This document shows, one piece after another, positions 10,811 to 20,796 of a stretch of 64,000 bases of DNA (position 1 is the first letter of the stretch; every line of letters begins with the position of its first letter). Source of the DNA: Glaciozyma antarctica PI12 (taxonomy: Eukaryota > Basidiomycota > Microbotryomycetes > Kriegeriales > Camptobasidiaceae); assembly GCA_002917775.1 (NCBI GenBank), contig KZ627148.1, positions 62,001-126,000 on the forward strand, read 5' to 3'. The position numbers and the translations under genes are program-made. The notes beneath the pieces were generated by a model that saw only the letters and a program-made list of their open reading frames with translations, was not told where the DNA came from and ran no database searches.

Positions 10811-11333
10811 TCACACGAGGCTGCAGTAAGACGTGTCAGTAAAAGTGGCCGCTACAATGGTGACTGAGAACAGACGAGCACGCGATGCTCCTTGTCAAGC
10901 AGTCCTCCTCGAGGCTCGTCTGAGCGAGACAGGTTCCAGCAGGCAATACCAATACCTCGACCTCATCGTATTCTTGGCCGCTTAGAAGCCCGACGAAGAT
11001 CCGAGTGAGATGAGGGAAGGTTGGAAGTAAGGCTCGGATGGCGTTGTAGATGGTGGGGAGACCTACGCAGCTCTCCAGGACGTCGCGACCGACACCGGCG
11101 AGAAGGAGACGGCGTGTCGGGTGCCTCCTCTGCGCGGGACTCGCGCAGAAGCGCTCTGCGCAGCTCCCTTGGTCCGTAAGGACGAGATCTCGCCAGAGCA
11201 CATTCTGCGCCTCCCACTGCCAGCTCTTCGCGACGAGGGCCAGGCTCGAAACCCATGCGTGGCGTTCCCCTTCGCAGGCGAGCTCGATGATGTCGTGGAA
11301 GATTTCGGCAGGGAGAGCGTCGAAGGTTTCCAT
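10811..11333 (-). CDS. F-box protein B, short paralogue lacking the leucine-rich middle
   Basis: Two exons: 11333-10876 and 10820-10811, giving 155 residues. The F-box (LPAEIFHDIIELACEGE, residues 7-23) and the following SSLALVAKSWQWEAQNVLWR match gene A closely. After VLESCVG the protein jumps straight to a tail equivalent to gene A's last part (PTIYNAIRALLPTFPHLTRI; SLEEDCLTRSIACS). About 190 residues of leucine-rich sequence are missing without loss of frame. The last intron is conserved with gene A (acceptor context CGTCTTACTGCAG) and both proteins end CSLV. With no obvious substrate-binding region, it may be a bare adaptor, a dominant regulator, or a gene in decay. It is a separate inverted copy, since its upstream block also matches gene A's. 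Confidence 0.65.
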
Positions 11334-11884
11334 CGTGGTTAAGCTCTGGGCGCAGAGAGTCAGCTTCAGCCCAGCGGACAAGGACTCTGTCCCAGCCCTG
11401 CCTCCCTCATGCAGGAGGTGCGTGTCGCCCTCACGATCCCTCACTTCCGCACGGCAAGTCGTTCACTCACCGAATTAAATTCTGCGGTGGCTCACTAGCT
11501 CTGCGATAGTTCCAGCGCTGGAGGAGAGCAAGGAGGGCGAAGAGGTTCGAGTCGGCGGCGTCGACGTCGAGGGGGATTGGGAGCAGCTGGGGAGCAACGG
11601 GGCGGTCAGCTCTGCACAAACTCTCCAGTCGAGTGTACTCACTGTAGAGCTAGGTCCTCAGCACGGCGAGCTCCAGCGTACGAGTTCGTCCAGGTTCAGC
11701 GCGAGTGTCGAGGGACAAAAGGAATCTCCGCTGGCGGAGACGCTCCCTGTTCACCTCCCCCACGTCCTGCAGCCACGCCTTCGCACTCCCCTTGAAGGAC
11801 TTAATCAGCTTGCTCCGTGCAGCCCACCTCGTTCACCCACCACGGCGTGCTAGTCGGCCCGAGCCCCCCAGCCCCTCGTCGACC
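11334..11884. promoter_or_regulatory. Divergent upstream region of F-box B and the mannosyltransferase
   Basis: The left part repeats, inverted, the spliced leader region of F-box gene A, with donors GTGAGT and CCCAG/CAG acceptors at matching places. The right part, up to ATG 11885, is pyrimidine-rich and should be the GT15 gene's promoter. Confidence 0.5.
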
Positions 11885-13734
11885 ATGGCCACCTCTCTCC
11901 GCCTTCCACCCACGCGATACCTCGTCCTCGGCGGCCTAGCAACCTTTGTTACCCTCCTCCTCCTCGCCTCTCACGCCCCGGCCTCGCTCAGGTCTCTCAC
12001 CTCTCACCTCGGCGCCGACTCGTCTGGGCTTCCGACGACCTGGCACAGGGGCGAGGCGAAGCCGGCGGGGTGGGAGCATACGCAGCAAGGCGATTGGGAG
12101 GGTGTGGAGGAGAATGGAGGAAAGGGGAACGGGACGACGGGGAGGAGGGCGAATGCGGCGTTTGTTGTCCTCGCGAGGAACTCGGACTTGTGGGAGCTGC
12201 TGGGGAGTATTCGGGGGATGGAAGGTGCGTTCGTCCTCGCAGTACTGGAGCGAAAGAGGAAGAGTTTGAGAGGGGAGCTAACCCGGCCTCACGCACGCAG
12301 ATCGCTTCAACTCCAAGTACAACTACCCTTGGGTCTTCCTCAACGACGAGCCGTTCACCGAGCAGTTCAAGCTGCACACCTCTGCGCTCGCTTCGGGGCC
12401 CTGCACGTACGGCATTATTCCGCGAAACGAATGGGACGAGATCCCGTCGTGGATCGACAAGGACAAGATGAACGACGGGATCGCAGAGATGAGCAAGTTG
12501 CCGATCCCGTACGGCTTCTCTATCCCGTACAGGAAGATGTGTGAGTCGTGCTCGTACTTGATGATGGTAAGAGGAAGCTAAAATCGAGTGTGCAGGTCGG
12601 TACCAGAGCGGCTTCTTCTGGCGGCATCCGCTTCTCAACAAGTACAAGTACTACTGGCGCGTTGAGTGAGTCCGTCCGCTGTGGCTGAGTAGCCGTACGC
12701 GCTAACCTTGGAATCGCGCAGGCCGAACGTCAAGTACTGTGAGTTTGAGCGCCGTTCTAGCGAGGACGCCACTGACCTCTCGCGCAGTCTGCGACCTTGA
12801 TTACGATCCCTTCTTGTTCATGGAGGACAAGAAGAAGGTGTACGGCTTTGTCGTGACGATCTACGAGTACCGCGAGACGATCATGACTCTGTGGGACGAG
12901 ACGAAGAGTGCGTTCGTTTCTTTGCGCTCGGCCACCCTCGCTCGCGTCCTCGCCGTCCCAACGCAGGCAACCAACTTACCTGTGCTTCGCAGAGTTCATT
13001 TCCGCCAATCCTCAGTACCTCTCGAAACCGAACAGCATGTCGTGGCTCTCAGATGACGGCGGCGACACGTAGTGCGTCCTTCGCTCTTCCTCCTCCTCCG
13101 TTCGATGTGCTAACGCGTTTGTTTGCGCAGTAATTTGTGCCACTACTGGAGCAACATAGAGGTGTGTATCGTTCTATAGACTGTTGGGACGTCGCTGACG
13201 GTCGACAACAGATCGCGAGCCTCGATTTCTGGCGTGGAGATGCGTATCGCGCCTATTTCGACCATCTTGACCGCGCCGGCGGCTTCTTCTACGAGCGGTG
13301 GGGTTCGTACAACTCGCTCCATTCCTTCGCGATGCTCTCACTAACGCCACATCGCAGGCGACGCCCCCGTACACTCGATCGCCGCCGGACTCTTCCTCAA
13401 ACCCGAGGAGATCCACTTCTTCCAGGATATCGGCTGTACGCTCCTTTCCATCGTCTTCCGCCTCGGAAGCTGACGATAGTTACGCAGATCGACACGAGCC
13501 GTTCCAGCACTGCCCGAAGAACAAAGCCGACGTCTGCGCTTGCGACCCGTGAGTATTTTCTCTCGCTCCTTCGTGCGCGCGGATGCTGAAGCGAAGAGGA
13601 ATAGGAACGACTCTTTCGAGGATCACGGGTACTCGTGCTCGCCGAAGTGGAAGGTGGGTATTTCCTGGCGAAGGAGCGAAGGAGGCGAGCTAATTATGTG
13701 GACGCAGAAACTCAACACATTTGGGCAGCACTAG
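11885..13734 (+). CDS. Alpha-1,2-mannosyltransferase, GT15 (KRE2/KTR/MNT1) family
   Basis: A Golgi type II membrane enzyme that adds alpha-1,2-mannose from GDP-mannose to O- and N-glycans of cell-wall proteins. Twelve exons: 11885-12224, 12301-12540, 12596-12665, 12722-12738, 12788-12907, 12993-13071, 13131-13161, 13212-13302, 13358-13435, 13488-13548, 13605-13653 and 13708-13734, giving 400 residues. A short cytosolic tail, one membrane anchor ([18 protein letters not shown], residues 13-30) and a glycine-rich stem precede the catalytic domain. Family landmarks: [60 protein letters not shown] and [20 protein letters not shown]. The metal- and nucleophile-bearing acidic residues of the YCHFWSNFE-like segment are present. 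The fourth exon is only 17 bases. Which KTR paralogue it is cannot be told from sequence alone. Confidence 0.93.
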
Positions 13735-14339
13735 AGATGGGAAAGGCGTATGCAATGTATGTCGGAGCTCAGCAGCATTCGAACGATCCAGTGCGGGCGC
13801 TACTCGCCTGCGAAGCGGGTTCGCTAGCTCGGTGGGGTGGTTCTCTTCGCTCTCAGAAGGTCGTGCCGTCAAGTGCCGTGGTGGCCGCTCCTCTCCAAGT
13901 TCCGTTCCTCACGAAACGCTGACCGTGCATCGTTGCAAGAACCCTCCACGCGTGCCTATCCAGCTCTCCGACGTCGTTCCAGCAGCTCCCCTCCTCGCCG
14001 CTTGCCCAAGTCCCTGCTGGCTTCCCCAGGAATTACGTCCTCAATCCCATTCCCTTCCATGCCCAAGCACCTTGTGGGTCGTAGAGCTGTTCCGCTTGTT
14101 TCGGGGAAGAGGCGCAGATGGTGCGGATCGGGGGGCGTTCGCGATAGCGACGAGGACTTGGAGGGGAGAGGCGTCGAGTGTGAGACGCGACGTCGCGAGG
14201 ATCGGGGGGGGTCCGCCGCTTCCCTATCTTTGGAACTGCGCTGCTTCATATTCCAGTCCGTCCTAGTGATCCCTCGAGGTACGCTGCCCCAGGTCCCGCG
14301 AGCTTGAGACGGCAAGTGGTGGGGATGCCACCGTGAGGC

Positions 14340-16064
14340 GCCTCCGTTCGTGCGGACCAGGTGCTTGAAGCACTCGCACTCGTTCACGGAGGGAGACCGG
14401 CAGGCGGCTGTGGATAATATGCAGCAGAAGCTGCGGAAGCTGCGAGGGGAGATTGTGGAGAGGGAGCGTGAGGTAGGTGCGACGGAAGGAGGAGAGGAGG
14501 GAGCGACGGGAGGAGGAGCGGGTTCGGAGGATGCTCAAGGGGGAGGTAGCTGTGGAGAGTGATTCAGAGGAGGAGCAAGACTTGGGATCAGAAGAGGAGG
14601 AGGTCATACGACCTACGAGGAGGGCGGCGCGCAAGTCGGGGTTCGCGAGCGAGATGGATGAGCAGTTCCCCTCGGCGAGGGAGGTCAAGGGGGAGGTAAA
14701 CGAGCTTATCAAGGTGTGCATACTTTCTTGAGTTCTCCTGCTTGAGTTTAAACTGACGGACTCGCAGACCGGCCGTATCCTGGACCTCTCACGCATCCCC
14801 TCCTTCTCGACCTCTCGCGAGCCTCTCGTTCACATCTACGCCGCCGCTCAGCAATATCATTCCCGCCTTCACATTCCGGTACCCACTTGAGCAGGACCTC
14901 AGCTCGACTCTCGTGCACCAGCGCCGCCCGCGACTGTCCCTTCTCCCTCCGCATTCACACGGACGGCGAACGATGGAGCGTCGCGCAAAGTTCGTCGGAG
15001 CATTCGCACCCGCTCGACGACAACGTCGGCGATTCCGATTCGGACGACGAGGCGAGTGATGCAGAGGAGAACGCGCCTACGAAGCTCCGCCACCAGAACA
15101 CTCTCGTCCTTCAACCGCAGATCGAAGCTCTCCGAAACGTGCGTCGCACCCTTCTCCTCCCTCATTCACTGCTAAACTTCTCCAGTCTACAGTCCGGACC
15201 TCTACTCTTCCCATTCCCCTCGAACGACTTCTCCGCCCTAACGCCCGAAGCCTTTCGTATCCACGCGAGCGCCGCAGCTCTTCAGCGGGGCTTCGGGATC
15301 CGGGTTTGGAACACGACGCACACGGAAACGATGGCGGAGGACCAGTTTGATATGTGCTGCAAGTTGCAACAGGCCTACAGCTGCCCGTGGAGGATGAGGG
15401 TCGAGATGGACGAAGTTGAGGGGGAGGAGCGGTGGAAGGCGGTGAGCTTGGTGGAGGGGCATAGGCATTCTCTTGAGGAGAGAAAGTCTGGTGGATTCGA
15501 GGCGGAGATTTCGCGAGCTGGCGGAAAGAGGAGGAGGGTGGAGGAGAGCGATGAGGAGGAGCCCGCTCGACCGCTCGCAAAGGCCTTGCGACCTCCGCCC
15601 TCCCCTTCATCGTCGACCGCTTCATCACTCGCCTCGAGATTCCGCCCTCCTCCTTCAATCAAGCCCCCGGCCTCGCGAACCACGTCCGCACGATCCGACC
15701 CCAGCCTTCCCTCCTCCCATCGCACCTCGACCACTTATTCCTCCCACGCCATCCCTCGCCTTGCTCCTCCCACTCCTTCCACTTCAAACCTCCCCGCCTC
15801 TCACTCCAGCGCAACCGACCCCTTCCTCGCCTCCCTCACCAAACTCCTGCACCACCTCTCTCCCTCCCTCGCCCCCCACGCCCCTCGTCTCTTCGCAGCC
15901 GGCATACGATCGCGCAACTCTATCCTCGCGCTTCTCGCGCTCGACGACGCGCTGTTGGTGGCGTTTGTACTGTACGGAAGATGGGGTTACCGAGGATCTT
16001 GCAAGTGATTCTGGAGAAGCAGCTGCGGGAGCTGCGAGTGGACGTATTGGGGAAGGCGAGCTGA
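14340..16064 (+). CDS. FS family member 1: zinc-knuckle modules plus SAM-like domain
   Basis: Subfamily B of the family named FS here. The 5' end is not resolved; the first clear trace is the end of a zinc knuckle (RCLKHSHSF, about 14359). A charged coiled coil follows (QQKLRKLRGEIVERERE) with an acidic linker. An intron (14715-14767) leads to a second module ending CTSAARDCPF ... GERWSV ... EHSHPL (14920-15015). A third module starts GPLLFPFPSNDFSAL and ends MCCKLQQAYSCPW ... ERWKAV ... GHRHSL (15197-15475). After a basic, proline-rich linker comes the SAM-like domain (LLHHLSPSLAPHAPRLFAAG, about 15847). That domain continues in another frame after about 15965 (GLPRILQVILEKQLRELR), a one-base shift. 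A DNA-binding role is inferred only from the FAR1/WRKY-GCM1-like cysteine/histidine pattern. Upstream, 13735-14339 has no firm gene. Confidence 0.55.
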
Positions 16065-16219
16065 TGGCGCGTTTACTTGCTGTGTTGTGTGTTTGCTGTA
16101 ATCCTGTAGCTGTGCTTTCTCGTTCGAGTGCAGCGGACAGTCCGGAGAGGAACTCTCGCAGGAGGAAGCGAAGTTTGAACTTCGCCCTTGCTTCTCGTCT
16201 TCGCTCCCCATTCCTCACC

Positions 16220-16545
16220 ATGGCTCAAACCTTCTCCCGGAGCGCGGCAGACCTGGTCCAGCATCGAAGAGTTCAAGTTGCTCCTCTCACCCAATTTCTC
16301 CATCACCTCTCCCCATCCCTCGCTTCGCGCGCCACCACTCTCGTCAACGCTGGAATCTCGTCCCAGCGAACTTTGCTCCACCTTATCTACCTTGACAAAG
16401 AAGGCTGCTCGGTGGATTCGTTAGGAGTGCAGAGATAGGACTGCCGAAGCTTGCGCAGGTCATGTTGTTGAGGAAGCTGAGGCTGGCGAGGGAGGAGCTC
16501 GAGCTCGGAGGGGAGGAGGGGAGGGGAGGGGTCGCTTTAGGTTGA
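16220..16545 (+). pseudogene. FS family SAM-only fragment (1b)
   Basis: From ATG 16220 the frame encodes a SAM-like first half (LTQFLHHLSPSLASRATTLV). The second half (IGLPKLAQVMLLRKLRLARE) lies in another frame after about 16395, so the domain is split by a small length change. No zinc module is attached. It sits directly behind FS1 in the same orientation, so it is best read as the tail of a truncated tandem copy. Confidence 0.5.
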
Positions 16546-16720
16546 ATGAGATGGGAGTTATATAGTCAGAATCGATTCGTAGCGGCTTGTGTGATACCAA
16601 TGGCTCAAAATCTCGAAAGCGGAAGGGAGAGAGTCGAGCGCCGCGGAGACGAGTGACTGCCAGCTCAAATTCCGCGCCCCCCAACTCCTGGCTCCTCCCA
16701 CCACGCCCTCTCTGCGCAAG

Positions 16721-18627
16721 ATAGAGCCTTCTCAATACCCAGCGCTTGGAAGCGACTGGCCCACCTCCCTCACTGCAAGTTGGCCGTCTTCGAAGCCGCC
16801 CGTACGCCGACGTCAACTCTCGCTCGCCTCTCGCTGACCTCTCTCAGTCCATCACCAGTTGATTTTCCGCATCCAAACCTCGAACGCGAAGAACGGTAGC
16901 GCCATCCTCGTCGTTGGCTGCTCTGCGCTCGCTGGCCGATGCTCCGCTCGCGTTACCTTTAACCGCGATGGACCAGGAGCGGGGTTCCGGGTCGTCAAGC
17001 GTGCGTTGATTCACTCGCACCGTATCTCCAAGGCCGAGAAGAAGAAGGCACGAAGAATTATGGGCCAGAAGGTCAAGGACCTGAGAGCGGAGATTGGACG
17101 TCGCAAGAGCAGGGGGGAGGGGGATGCGAAGCGGGCGGAGGAGCGTGCTGAGGACGAGTCGGTTGGGGATGCGGAGAGCTTTGAGCAGGAGATTGAGAGG
17201 AATGGGATGGAGGAGAGGAGGAAGTACTCGACGAGAAGGGCGACGCAGGATACTTTTGCATTGCTCGATCCTTTGACGGACAGCGCCTTTGAGCAGCAGG
17301 TCGAACAGCTCGCTTCGGCGCGCCAGGACCTCGCCTTCGTGCGAGCCGACTCACTGACTCCATTACTCTCACAGACCGGTCCCATCTCCTTCCCAGATCC
17401 CTCCTCGAGCACCTCCTTCCCCTCCTACCGCGCCATCTCCATCCACCTCCAAGCCGCCGCCAAATTCCACGAATTCCCCCTCATCGTCTCCCGCCCCACT
17501 TCCACTCCTACCTCGGTCCACGCATCTGCAACGCGATCAAGGGGAGCGAAGCCTGCCATTTTTTCGCTCGCGTCGAAAAGGAGGACGAGGGCTGAGGGGT
17601 CACGGAGGCGCAGTACCGGCATTCGCACGATGTGGAAGGGGATCAAGATGGAGTTGGAGAGGTTGGGGTCGATGAAGAATGTGGGAGCGTTGCTAAAGGT
17701 GCGGAGAGTGTGGTGGAGGAGACTGAGGAAGAGGAGAGGGGAGATGTGGACGGGCTGCGCGAGATGAGTTGCGACGAGCGGATCAAGGTCGAGCAGACGA
17801 CAACGATGCGTCTGGACGAGGACGAGTCGAGGTCGGTCAACGAAGGAGCAGCAAGGACGCTCGATCACAGCGACGATAGGACGTCTCGCTCCCCTCCTGC
17901 CGACCGACCCTCTCGAGCAGATTCAAACCAGTCCTCCGTCGACTTGCACCTCGAAGCTGGGGCGTCCAAACAGGAGGAGCGCGAGAGTGGAATGAAGGCG
18001 AGAATCGACGACGAGCAGCTTCCAGCGTCGAAGGCGGAGGAGTACGAAGAGGGGGGATGCATGTCGGAGGACAGCGATGGCGAGGGACACTTTGAGCGAG
18101 TCAAGGACGAGAACGGCGGGACGGTCCTGCGGTGGACTTCGGATCGGTTCGGGAGCAAGCGGCGTGCGAGGGAGGACCAGCCAGCGACCGAAGGACGCCC
18201 CTCAAAGCTCGCTCGCGCCAACCTCTCCTCCGCTCCCAATCCGCCCAGGTCCAAACCTCTTCCAACTCCCCAGCGCACGACTCCCTCGACCTCCACAATC
18301 TCGCCCTCGCAATCCTCGCCTCCGCAGCTTCCGCACCAACCCTCCACCGCTCCTAACCCCTTCTCCCACCCCTTCCTCCCCTCCCTCCAATCATTCCTCC
18401 ACACCCTCTCGCCCTCCTTAGTCCCCCACGCGCCGCTCCTCCTCCTCTCCGGCCTTACGGCGCGCAGCAGCCTGCTCAACCTCGTCGCGATGTCGGCGGA
18501 GGAGGTGGAGCGGTATGTCGAGGAGATCGGTGGTGGGATTGGGGAGGTTGGTGGGATGGAAAGGTTGCAGAAAAGGCTGGTGATGAGGGGGTTGGAGAGG
18601 GTGAGGAGGGAGGTTGGGGTTGAGTGA
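16721..18627 (+). pseudogene. FS family member 2, decayed; SAM-like domain still open
   Basis: Subfamily B. The first exon aligns with FS8's start (IEPSQYPALGSDW here, MEESAFPELGSEW there), but the start codon is ATA at 16721. One base appears lost before HCKLAVFEAA. An intron (about 16791-16847) leads to zinc module 1 (VGCSALAGRCSARVTF ... LIHSHRIS, 16913-17033) and a charged coiled coil. A second module begins TGPISFPDPSSS (17376). Its knuckle (ICNAIKGSEACHFFARV) lies in a different frame with no intron to explain it, and TGA replaces the conserved tryptophan at 17593-17595, before EAQYRHSH. The acidic linker and the SAM-like end (FLHTLSPSLVPHAPLLLLSG; LQKRLVMRGLERVRREVGVE) are intact and end at 18627. 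Several independent lesions suggest a pseudogene, perhaps still expressing a shorter product. Confidence 0.55.
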
Positions 18628-18845
18628 GGTCGGTGAGGAGCGAGGGTAGGACTGCTTGCGAAGGAGTTGGTGGTGGGTAGGAGTGCTTTTCAGTAATTCG
18701 TACGAGAATGAGGAGAAGCGAGATACGAGACGACTGGTGGTGCATAGAAAAGATGAATGAACAGCAAGCGACGCAATACACTTCGCCGCGCTCGGCTTGC
18801 CTCCCCAGTGCCTCCTCCCTCGCACTCCGAACGTTCCTCTCCATA

Positions 18846-20238
18846 ATCACCTGAAACACCCTCGGTAACCCCACCTCTTCATCGCGCTAGAACGTCGCCA
18901 GCTGCGCGTCGTCAAAAGCGAGGAGCGCGACGAGAGAGTTGTAGTTGTGAGAGCGTATGCCGGCGTTGAGGAAGCGGGAGGCGTGGGGTGCGAGAGAGGG
19001 GGAGATTTGATGTAGGAGAGAGGTGAGAAGCGGCAGGAATGGGTGGTCGTGGAAGGCGGGGGAGGGGGCGCGGAGTTGAGAGGTCGAAGCGATGGGTCGT
19101 TGAGGAGAGGGGGACCTTCCCTGACGCTTGCTGGGCGGGGAGACCTGCTCCTCCTCGTCGAAATCACTCGCCTCCTCCTCCTCCTCCTCGTCGGATTGCG
19201 CTTGACCCCCGCTCTTCCGTGTGCCGCGTTTCTGCATGTTCCTTGTTCGGCCGCCACGGCTTGAGCACTTTGGGCTCATGATCATGATCATGACGACCTT
19301 GAGCACCTACCAATCTTCCTCGAGTCCATCCTTGTTCACATCGACCGGTCTCGCGTACACCGACGCCGTGCAATGGGGGTACGCAGGTCGAGGACAGCGC
19401 AGGATGAGAGGAAGGAGCGAGGGGGCGAGGGTTGGAGAGGTGTAGACGGTGCAGTTGTAGCCTTGAGAATGAAGGGCGAGGGAGAAGGCTGAGTAGAGAG
19501 CGTGGCGAGTGGGGAAGATGGTGCCGACGGCAAGGAGGGTGGAGGAGGTCTGCGAGAAGGGAGGGTCAGGCTGCGTACGGCTGGTCTAGAGAAGTACGTA
19601 CAGGGCTCGGAGCTCTTTCAAAGAAGGCGGTCCTGAACCTCTTTGGAGGAGGAGTCCACGAAGGATCCTGAAGCCTCTCCGCCTCGGCACCATGCGTATG
19701 CTCAGCGCGCGCCTTGTCGCCGACGACCCACCCCGCAACTCCCCCACTAGGCTCACCACAAACGCACAAGTTCCTTCCCGCCTTGCCTCGCCAGAACGAG
19801 TTGCCGCGACTGCACCGCGCCGCTCCTCCCTGCTCCCGAGAGTAAAGCACGTCCATGTTGATCCCTAGAGCTGCGCGGTTGGCCGCGACGCAGGCGTGGA
19901 AGAAGGCGGCTTGAGTGGGGAAGTGCTCTCCCGCTCCTGGAATGCGGGGCTTGGTGGAGGAGGAGGGGGACTACGTGGGCGGGAGGTCAGTGAGGGAGGA
20001 TGAGGGGGTGGGGCACGGGAGCTGACCGAGGCCACGGCGTTCTGCCATGCTGAGATTGGAGTTGCCTGTGAAGTAGAACTAGTTAGCTGTCGTTCCTGGC
20101 CCTCTCTCTCCTCCCGCTGCCGCGAACGAGGTGCTCACACCCGTTGTGACCGTTCCCCCAGATGCTTCTCTCTCCCTCTACTGGTCGCCCTTGCTTGGTA
20201 CGAGGCGATTGCTCGGGGGAGCTGTGCAGAGTCTCCAT
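18846..20238 (-). pseudogene. FS family member 3, probably decayed
   Basis: Subfamily A, convergent with FS2. Possible start ATG 20238 (METLHSSPEQSPRTK). Short exons lead to a module AGEHFPTQAAFFHACVAANR and a cysteine/tryptophan/histidine stretch (GWVVGDKARAEHTHGA, about 19700). A second module begins GTIFPTRHALYSAFSLALHS and has RCPRPAYPHCTASV ... EEDW. A TAG (19307-19309) follows the tryptophan, and the expected HDHDHEP lies in another frame. Next are an acidic linker and the SAM-like domain (LLTSLLHQISPSLAPHASRF), with a TAG at 18887-18889 just before the conserved EVGLPRVFQVIMERN. Either two unusual introns or, more likely, accumulated damage. The cysteine pair of the first knuckle is also irregular. 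Confidence 0.5.
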
Positions 20239-20796
20239 TGAGGCGTGAGTTTGCAGGCGACGGGGAGAATGAGAGAAGACGGGAAGAAACAAAGGCGAGC
20301 TCGCTGCTCGACTGCCGTCTTCGCCCCGGAAGCGGCTCCCCCTCCCACCTCCTTCCTCAGTGTCTCCCAGTCGAATCCAAAGCAGGAAATGGGCTGGATG
20401 AGGTGTATCGTAAAGATCCCCTGCAAGGCAGCCGCTGGAATGCGCTGCAGCACCCACAGCGTGGCGAACAAGATGCTTTCGCAGCGTCTCATCTTGACGT
20501 CGAGTATGGTGGTACTGAAGCCGTATTTGCGATCTACAGCAGCCAATTTACTCCTCAAGCTACTCTCCAGCAGCACTGGAGACTGGAAGACTGCTGGGCA
20601 GCTTCCTGGAGATAACTCTTTCTGCGAATCTACAAATGCGAGCGTTTCGCTGAGCGAGATAGACCTCTCTCCGAAGCTGTTCGACATCGAATCGTGGATG
20701 ACTTGCAACAATTACGTCCCGTCCTTCCTTGCCCAATAATTCCCTTTCCTTGTCCCAAGGTATACACAGAGTACAACTCCCTCGAGAGAGAGGTCC
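20239..20796. other. Interval between FS3 and the MFS gene
   Basis: 558 bases of lower GC than the genes. Both strands have open frames (minus strand 20178-20711 is 177 codons), with no recognisable motif. Probably the FS3 promoter and MFS 3' region. Confidence 0.35.

Noticed and set aside
10361-10814. Proline/leucine-rich minus-strand frames
   Set aside because: They mirror a purine-rich plus strand and lack motifs and splice context.
15940-16010. A programmed frameshift in the FS tail
   Set aside because: The frame changes differ in size and direction between copies and there is no shared slippery site.
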